This document shows, piece by piece, positions 57,125-64,000 of a stretch of DNA of 64,000 nucleotides (position 1 is the stretch's first letter; every line of letters starts with the position of its first letter). Below the pieces are notes generated by a model. It was given only the letters and a program-made list of their open reading frames with translations, made no database searches and was not told where the DNA came from. The position numbers were made by a program, and so were the translations under genes. Source of the DNA: Henricia sp. BOLD:AAB3569 (lineage: Eukaryota; Echinodermata; Asteroidea; Spinulosida; Echinasteridae); the NCBI GenBank assembly GCA_037783545.1, contig JBBELK010000052.1, forward strand, positions 2,604,001 through 2,668,000, written 5' to 3'.

Positions 57125-58293
57125 CTGATATAAAATGAACAAGAAATGCATTCATGAGTATCAACCTCAGACTATTACAAAAAGTTACTTGTCTGTTAAT
57201 AACAAACCTTCTAGCGCATTCCATTGGGCTCAATAAAATCTGTTCTTAATCCTTCTCAAATCTCTGAAAAGTGAGCAGTTACGTGTAATTTACGTACAAA
57301 TGGGACTAATCAAACACATGCCAACTCATTCATAACGAAATTGGAACTGTTGACATGCATTGTTAACCACTTCGTGATTGGGAACTGCATATGCAGTTCT
57401 GAGTGCGAGTGTCTTGGGGGCGGTTATACAGAATTAGTCCCATGAATTAGACCAGGGCAGAGCAGTACTGTTATCTTGTTTGCTTGGGGTTAAGTCAGTT
57501 TTTGGTTTTTGACCTATGACTTGATTCTGGAGAAAATGGCTTTTTACTGGACTTGGGAAATAAGATTGATTTACGACTTGAAATGAAAAAATGGCCATAA
57601 AGTCTCCAGTCCCAGAGACATACATGTATGGTACATGTATGTATACTGCATAACCAAAACTGCTAGTGCAGTCTCCTGCTCCAGGTGAATACAAATTTAA
57701 AATTGGATAATGCCTAGCCGTCGCGAAGTGGTTAAGAAACTAAAAACGAGAGGCTTAGTAATTTCAACAATTACGCAAAAGATACGGCACTCAAACATGT
57801 CAAAGTTCAGGTTCTTTTTTGTGTGTTTTAATTCATCTTTTATCAATACTGTCTAGACTTAAATATCCACATACATCACGTATGATGGTGGTGCGCACTA
57901 GTAACAATTGAGGAGGACTAGTGAAACACTTATGTAAGTAGTCCTGTGGGCTACCCAAAAATTCAAGTTACATTCAACCCCTGAGGGTGCTGTTCAAAGT
58001 GTAAACAAAGTGCGATTGATGCCATCTGTACAAGTTTATTGACAAACCATTGAATCGTGTCCAGTCCATGCAGCCATGGTAAATACATGACGGTATTACA
58101 ACATTAATAAAATGTATATCAAACAATACTTACGCAGTATCATTTTGTTAAGGTGTAAGCTCTGAAATTGTCTCTTGCCCTTGGCACCCGTGTAATTGTA
58201 TTGCTGGGCAACATTAGGTGTTACAAGATGGGAAAGCACTGCCTTTACAGCGCACGGTACGTCTTTCCCTCCCAGGAGAGCAAGCTGTGACAC
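56928..58293 (-). CDS. Protein with C-terminal DUF4806-like domain, last two exons (5' partial)
   Basis: Exons 58293-58134 and 57124-56928 join in frame to 118 residues plus TAA. The first reads LGGKDVPCAVKAVLSHLVTP and QQYNYTGAKGKRQFQSLHL, the pattern of DUF4806 (a GGxxxxxAV helix, then QYNWTGxxGKxxF), a domain of unknown function common in invertebrate proteins, some of them transposon-linked. The second reads TREATKDEVKSCITSYLYNA and a basic then acidic tail ending DDEGEMDIE. Splice sites are good. The phase-0 acceptor at 58294-58295 means more exons lie upstream; I found none before the satellite at 58.9 kb. Host gene versus captured transposon gene is open. Confidence 0.7.
57364..57734. 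mobile_element. Dispersed repeat family B, copy 2, with inverted ends
   Basis: TTAACCACTTCGTGA at the left and its complement, TCGCGAAGTGGTTAA, at the right. The body matches 28255-28520. It lies in the intron of the DUF4806-like gene. Confidence 0.7.
58134..58293 (-). CDS. DUF4806-like gene, penultimate exon
   Basis: The acceptor is GTGTCTTGCAG and the donor ATACTGC|GTAAGT. It has 53 codons plus one base, starting VSQLALLGGKDVPCAV. Confidence 0.7.
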
Positions 58294-58374
58294 CTGCAAG
58301 ACACATAAATGCATCAATTGCCAGTTACATAGGTACAATCCAAAGAATCAGTGCATTGAAAACTACATCTCATG

Positions 58375-58612
58375 CTTCAATAGAGCTGCTTAAGCATAAC
58401 AAATTGCTTAAGCACGAAAAACTTTGCTTGATAAAATGAGGTTACCAGCAAAAATTTCATGAGATTGTCATGGTAACGAAACAGTCCTCTAACACTGGTC
58501 ATACACTGTTTCTATCACATGAGGATTTCACTGGTAAAGTTCCCTACTAAGCAGGAGTTTTTTGTGCTTAAGCAAAATTTTGTGCTTAAACACCTCTATG
58601 AAATTGGCCCCT
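58375..58612. mobile_element. GCTTAAGCA-type MITE
   Basis: ATAGAGCTGCTTAAGCA and the near-complement TGCTTAAACACCTCTAT at the ends. AAGCACAAAATTTTGCTTAA-like words recur inside. Confidence 0.68.
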
Positions 58613-58684
58613 GGTTGGACGTCGTCTTCATTGCATTACGAGTATCCCCATGTAGTATGCGGTACGGAGTCCAACCTGGGCTAG
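58607..58684. mobile_element. 78-bp deletion derivative of the 34.66-kb element
   Basis: GGTTGGACGTCGTCTTCATT through ATTACGAG is the left end of 34660-35339, joined directly to TATCCCCATGTAGTATGCGG and CAACCTGGGCTA, its right end. About 600 internal bases are missing. Confidence 0.82.
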
Positions 58685-58929
58685 GGTGAGACTTGCAAGT
58701 GGGAATCGGGGCTTATTTTCACCCCGGCGTCGCCCCGGGGCCACCCCCGAGATTTTGTCTGGTGGGAAAAGGCCTTATATAGTGTGAAGAGCTACTCCAA
58801 AATCGTTTCTGAATTCAGAAACGAGTTATATTTACAATTGTTTATTGTAATTGGGCCTGTGAGAATTGAATGTCAACTTTTTGCTCAGTTAAAAATTGAA
58901 TTTATTTCCTGAAGGAATTTTATCTCAAG

Positions 58930-61484
58930 GTTCATCCCACATGATTCCCATATGGATTAACCCATACCTGTCGATCCCATTTGGGCTTGCCCCGGTTTAT
59001 CCCATATGATTCCCATATGGGCCAGCCTGTGTGAATCCCATTTCGGCTTGCCCGGGTTTATCCCACATGATTCCCATATGGGCCACCCCGTTTATATCCC
59101 ATATGGGCTTGCCAAGGCTTATCCCATATGATTCCCATATGGGCAAGCCTGTGTGAATCCAATTTGGCCCTACCCAGGTTTACCCCACATGATTCCCATA
59201 TGGGATAGCCCGTGTCGATCCCATTTGGGCTTGCCCAGATTCATCCCATTTGATTCCCATATGGGCAAGCTTGTCTGAATCCCATTGGGGCTTGCCCAGG
59301 TTTATCCCACATGATTCCCATATGGGTCATTCTATAAATTTGGGGTCCAACGTGTGACATTTTTCTGTCCCTGTTACACCTGACATACTGCTATTTGCCA
59401 TACAAGTATCATTAAAAATGCCTTCAAACCATATTTTTATGAATTGTATTTTATGTAATCACTCTTTGAAATAGAAGACATTTAAAGAATATGTCCTGAA
59501 TTTACAAAATACAACATTTTACAAGATGTCAGATGTAACGGGGACAGAAAAAAGTGGACCCCAAATTTATAGAATGACCCATATGGGTTGGCCCGTGCAG
59601 ATCCCCACTAGGGCATGCCCAGGTATATCCCACATGATTCCCATATGGGACAGCCCGTTCAGATCCCAGATGGGCTTGCCAAGGCTTATTCCATATGAAT
59701 CCCATATGGGCAAGCCTGTGTGAATCCCATCCGGCCCTACCCAGGTTTACCCCACATGATTCCCATATGGGTTAGCCCGTGTCGATCCCAGTTCGGCTTG
59801 CCCAAATTTATCCCATTTAATTCCCATATGGGCAAGCCTGTGTGAATCCCAATTGGGCTAGCCCAGGTATATCCCACATGATTCCCACATGGGTTAGCCC
59901 GTGCAGATCCCATTTGGGCATGCCCAGGTTTATCCCCCATATGATTCTCATATGGGCAAGCCCGTGTGAATCCCATTCGGCCCTACCGAGGTTTATCCCA
60001 CATGATTCCCATATGGGTTAGCCCGTGCAGATCCCATTTGAGCATGCCCAGGTTTATCCCATATGATTCTCATATGGGCAAGCCTGTGTGAATCCCATTT
60101 GGGCATGCCCAGGTTTATCCCACACGATTCCCATATGGGTTAGCCCGTGCAGATCCCAAATGGGCATGCCCAGGTATATCCCACATGATTCTCATATGGG
60201 TTAGCCCGTCCAGATCCCATCTGGGCATGCCCAGGTTTATCCCACATGATTCCCATATGGGTTAGCCCGTGCAGATCCCAAATGGGCATGCCCAGGTACA
60301 TCCCACATGATTCCCATATGGGTTAGCCCGTGCAGATCCCATTCAGCCCTACCCAGGTTTATCCCACACGATTCCCATATGGGTTAGCCCGTGCAGATCC
60401 CAAATGGGCATGCCCAGGTATATCCCACATGATTCCCATATGGGTTGGCCCGTGCAGATCCCATTTGGGCATGCCCAGGTATATACCACATGATTCCCAT
60501 ATGGGTTAGCCCGTCCAGAACCCATCTGGGCATGCCCAGGTATATCCCACATGATTCCCATATGGGTTAGCCCGTGCAGATCCCATTTGGGCATGCCCAG
60601 GTATATCCCACATGATTCCCATATGGGTAGCCCGTGTAGATCCCATTTGGGCATGCCCAGGTATATCCCACATGATTCCCATATGGGTTAGCCCGTGCAG
60701 ATCCCAAATGGGCTAGCCCAGGTATATGCCACATGATTCCCATATGGGTTAGCCCGTGCAGATCCCATTTGGGCATGCCCAGGTATATCCCACATGATTC
60801 CCATATGGGTTAGCCCGTCAAGATCCCATCTGGGCATGCCCAGGTTTATCCCATATGATTCCCATATGGGCCAGCCTGTGTGAATCCCATTTGGGTTTGC
60901 CCAGGTTAATCCCACATGATTCCCATATGGGTTAGCCCGTGTATATCCATTATGGGCTTACCCAGGTTTATCCCATACGAATCCCATATGGGCCAGATCG
61001 TGTTAATCCCATTTGGGCTTGCCAAGCTTTATCCCACACAATTCCCATATGGGCCAGCCCGTGTAGATCCATTATGGGCTTGCCCAGGTTTATCCCACAT
61101 GATTCCCATATGGGCCAGCCTGTGTACATCCCATTTGGGCTTGCCTAGATTTACCCCATATGATTCCCATATGGGCAAGCCCAGGTATATCCCATATGGG
61201 GTTGCCCGGGTTTATCCCATACGATTCCCATATGGGTCCGCCCAGCTAGATTTCGTATGGGCTTGCCCAGGTTTATCCCATAGGAAACCCACATGGGCAA
61301 GATCGTGTTAATCCCATATGGGTATGCCCAGGTTTATCCCATACGTTACCCATACGGGCCAGCCCATATGGACACCCATATAAGGAAACACATATGGGCC
61401 CAATATGGGATACATATGGGTTTGGCAATGCCCAGATGGCCCAAGTATTGCCCACATGGGCCCCATATGGGCTTGCTACCTGGG
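58930..61484. repeat. 61-bp satellite array with CCCATATGGG dyad
   Basis: CCCATATGGG recurs at 60252, 60313, 60374 and 60435, exactly 61 bases apart, with ATCCCACATGATTCCCATAT and GGCATGCCCAGGTATAT in each unit; about 40 units. Central units are most alike and edge units most diverged. The right end reads GGGCTTGCTACCTGGG, the inverse of the left end of the 49.8-kb satellite. Confidence 0.9.
59323..59581. mobile_element. MITE family A, young copy inside the satellite
   Basis: 259 bases, ends TGGGTCATTCTATAAATTTG and their complement, TA on both sides. It splits one 61-base unit between CCCA and TATGGG. Confidence 0.86.
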
Positions 61485-62340
61485 CAGTGGAGCTCTCAAA
61501 CTCGTCACGCGAACTTGTAGACCATGGGGCATAGGTGATTATCTTTCAGTTTCGTGGCGCAGTTCTCAGAACTATGTGGAAATAGCAAATTCTATTAGTC
61601 AATGTCAAGTGAATTACAAAAACCAAAATCCACAAACCCGAAAATCACCAGATTTTTATATTTTTACATTTAAATTTTTCTTTCAAAAATAGCGCCCTCT
61701 GTTGGCCAATTTTGGAGAACTGTGTGCATTTCCTATGGAGGTGGCCATGGTACAGTGTATATATAGCCAAATTGACTGCTGTGTGTGCAGTTTATTAGCT
61801 TTTGCTATTAGAGAAAATTCATGTAATGGCTTCTAGTGTCACATAATGCTAAACAATTATTTAAATCATCAAGGCAAAACTTATACTCGAAATAATTTTT
61901 TTGAGGTTTCACATAGTCTTGCTTTATTCCATTGCACTTCAGTGTGCCAACATCTCATTTGTTTTGCTGAATAAATTTGTGATCTGTGGCCAATTCTGAG
62001 ATTGGAATACAGTGAAACTTGTATACAGTGGCCAACCTCGGGACTGCAAAAAAACTGGCCACTGGCCACATTATAGAGGTTGCTTAATGCTTATGCATTG
62101 TACGCGTGGCCACTATAAGCAGGAGGCTTGTTTATCAAGGTGGGCTTATTAACAAGTTTCACTGTTACAGTATTATTAAACGCATTATACATATAAATTA
62201 AAGTTAATTTCCAATATGAACATTTTTGTGGAGCTTCAAATTACATTTTACTAATCTGTTAGCTGTCCATGTCTACTCAACGTCAAATTTGGATAATAAA
62301 CGGGGAACCTACATGTAATCTTTTCAGTAGTATATTGTGA
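61485..62340. other. Intergenic stretch, nothing recognised
   Basis: AT-rich DNA. GCGCCCTCTGTTGGCC at 61690 is a word also seen in complement near 20220. No exon or bounded element. Confidence 0.4.
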
Positions 62341-62349
62341 ATCATCTCA

Positions 62350-62650
62350 AACTGTCACTATGATGGAAATTGGGCACACACACTGATAAACAAAAATGGG
62401 AAAATTTTGCCCAACTTTGTTTCAAATATCAACATACCCATCTTTGGGGTGCAAAATACCCAACTGGTGTTGGGTAACAGCCTTATACCCAATTTTTGGT
62501 TAAATTTATTCAACCAATATTTCGGTGAATGTGCATATCCAATTATTGGTTATAAGTTAATTATCCAACGTTTGGGTAAATGTGCATGGCCAATTGTTGG
62601 TTTAATTCAATCATCCAAGGTTTGGGTAAGATTGCATGTGTTTTTAACAC
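62350..62650. repeat. Degenerate 50-60 bp repeat with CCAA/TTGG dyads
   Basis: Units such as GTGCATATCCAATTATTGGT and GTGCATGGCCAATTGTTGGT recur with CAACGTTTGGGTAA between them. About five old copies, directly left of the GC-rich element. Confidence 0.55.
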
Positions 62651-62658
62651 AAGTGTTA

Positions 62659-63528
62659 TGCTACGTTTACACCATGTCCCCGGCAGTCCCGGCGCCCCGG
62701 TTTGGCCAAAATGTGGCGTGCCGTGGAACTTTTATTGTCTTTTTATTATTTTGGCTCGACTCGGCCCTAGTCGGGCCGGTGTGTTGCGTTCTACCACGGT
62801 GCGTTACGTCCCAGTACGGAAAGCGTGGCGCGCCGTGCCGGTTCCGGGCCGCGAGGCGGACGGCGCGCCCCGGAACCGGGACGGCGCGCTACGTTTCAAG
62901 CGCCGTTCCACTACGGATGGGTCCACGTCCCAGGCCGGCCTGCTAAGTTCTGATGCGGTGCCTCACGTCCGTCCCGTTCGTGTCACGTTTGTTGTCCCGG
63001 CCCAATACGTTCCCGACGGTGTGCGAGGGTCTGCTGCGGCGCCCTGCGACTGAACGTGGCAGCTGTCACGTTTCACGCCCCGGTGGTCACCCGGTGGTCT
63101 CCCGGTGAGCCCCGGTGGGTATAAATAGTGCGCATTCACACCATGCTGTGGCCACTACCGTGACGGGCCCTGGCAGACCGTGGGGTGCCGGGCTTCCAAA
63201 CGTGGCGGAGCGCGAGGCACCGGCCGCGATCAGAGGTCCCCAGCACCCCACGGTGCCACACCCCGGTGAGTCAAGGCACACTGCGGTCCGTCACGCCCTG
63301 TGACGGAAGCCCCGTCCCACTGCGGCCCAGGACGATTCTCATTAGTGCCGGGACTGCCGGGACAAAAATTTTGTCAGAGCTGCTCACCGGCCGGTGGCAA
63401 GGGTGAGCTACGGTCATTCACGTTTCGCCACCCCGGTCCCCTACGCTCCCCGACGTCCATCCCGGTGCCTCCACGGTGCTCCTCTACCGGGGCGCCGGGA
63501 CTGCCGGGGACATGGTGTAAACGTAGCA
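62659..63528. mobile_element. 870-bp GC-rich Harbinger-like non-autonomous element
   Basis: The ends are perfect inverted repeats of over 40 bases, starting TGCTACGTTTACACCATGTC. TTA flanks both sides (62656-62658 and 63529-63531); a TTA/TAA target is typical of PIF/Harbinger. The inside is rich in CCCGG and CGCG and contrasts sharply with its AT-rich surroundings. Open frames inside show no transposase motif. Confidence 0.82.
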
Positions 63529-63569
63529 TTACCTGCTAATAAAGATAGAGGTCAGATACAGATTCAACC

Positions 63570-64000
63570 TTAAAGGGCCTCTGAAATGGTATTTTAATCA
63601 ATGAAATGTACGCTATATGCAACTACTCTATGTCTATTCATTTACAGTCATAAAAACCCTACTTCGAAGTTGATTTAGGGGTTAAAATCAAGGTTTTTGA
63701 TTTTTATGCTTAAGCAAATTTACATATTCATTAGGCAAACACAGGAAAATATCATTCAACTATGCACAAAAATGTCAGTATTTTCTCCAACTTGCTAAAA
63801 CTTTTGTAACCCATGATTGTTTGGGTCTGTTTTACATATTGCCTGTTGTAAGCCATGAACAAAAAACCAAGGCTGGAAACTGCAGCAATGTTTCACAATT
63901 CTAGTTTGAGTTATGTTTTTCATTGCTTTTCTGCTGTGTGTTCCTAAAGTGACATGCCCCAAACAGCGCCCTCTTTCTGTTAGTTTCTGTAAAGAAATTT
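63570..64000 (+). repeat. Dispersed repeat family D, copy 2
   Basis: Reverse complement of 53020-53440 (CTTGCTAAAACTTTTGTAA, TTGCCTGTTGTAAGCCATGA). It may continue past the window. Confidence 0.65.

Noticed and set aside
60349-61311. Open frames in the 61-bp satellite
   Set aside because: They follow the repeat and switch frame with each unit, since 61 is not divisible by three.
62407-63539. Frames of 157 and 179 codons in the GC-rich element
   Set aside because: High GC content removes stop codons by chance; overlapping frames are open on both strands and no protein motif is visible.

Overview
This is eukaryotic, intron-rich, AT-leaning genomic DNA. The coding sequence reads only as short exons joined at GT-AG introns with consistent phases. 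The rest is packed with transposon remnants, SINEs, fold-back elements and minisatellites. The frequent TACATGTA-type words, the tRNA-headed SINEs and a clear FBXO33 orthologue fit a marine invertebrate, possibly a deuterostome (echinoderm, hemichordate or amphioxus). The species itself cannot be read from the window.

Four genes can be assembled. (1) Plus strand, 441-12017: the last 13 exons of a large coiled-coil protein. At least 1,514 residues are encoded here, the 5' end lies outside the window, and I do not recognise the family. (2) Minus strand, 32905-18951: nine exons giving a complete 492-residue Spinster-like major facilitator transporter. (3) Minus strand, 47976-45062: three exons giving a complete 505-residue FBXO33-type F-box protein, a substrate receptor of SCF ubiquitin ligases. 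(4) Minus strand, 58293-56928: the last two exons of a gene ending in a DUF4806-like domain. These look like unrelated neighbouring genes; there is no sign that they form a pathway.

Layout: 1-12.0 kb coiled-coil gene, with SINEs, a MITE and a 59-bp minisatellite in its introns; 12.0-17.0 kb intergenic, with three Tc1/mariner-type remnants and a MITE; 17.1-18.1 kb a 75-bp tandem repeat related to the 3' coding tail of the transporter; 18.9-32.9 kb transporter gene; 33.6-36.2 kb palindromes, a 16-bp minisatellite and two inverted-repeat elements; 36.4-41.65 kb a large inverted-repeat transposon complex with a nested Mutator-like element; 42-44 kb fold-back elements; 45.0-48.0 kb FBXO33; 49.8-51.3 kb a CCCATATGGG-type satellite; 52-58 kb SINE, fold-back and MITE sequence plus the DUF4806 gene; 58.9-61.5 kb a 61-bp satellite with a nested MITE; 62.4-64 kb a degenerate repeat, a GC-rich 870-bp Harbinger-like element and a dispersed repeat.

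The most interesting signals are: the amplification of the transporter's C-terminal coding segment into a downstream array; two satellites 7 kb apart that end in the same 23-bp motif in opposite orientation; and several nested insertions whose target-site duplications and empty sites can be read inside this one window.
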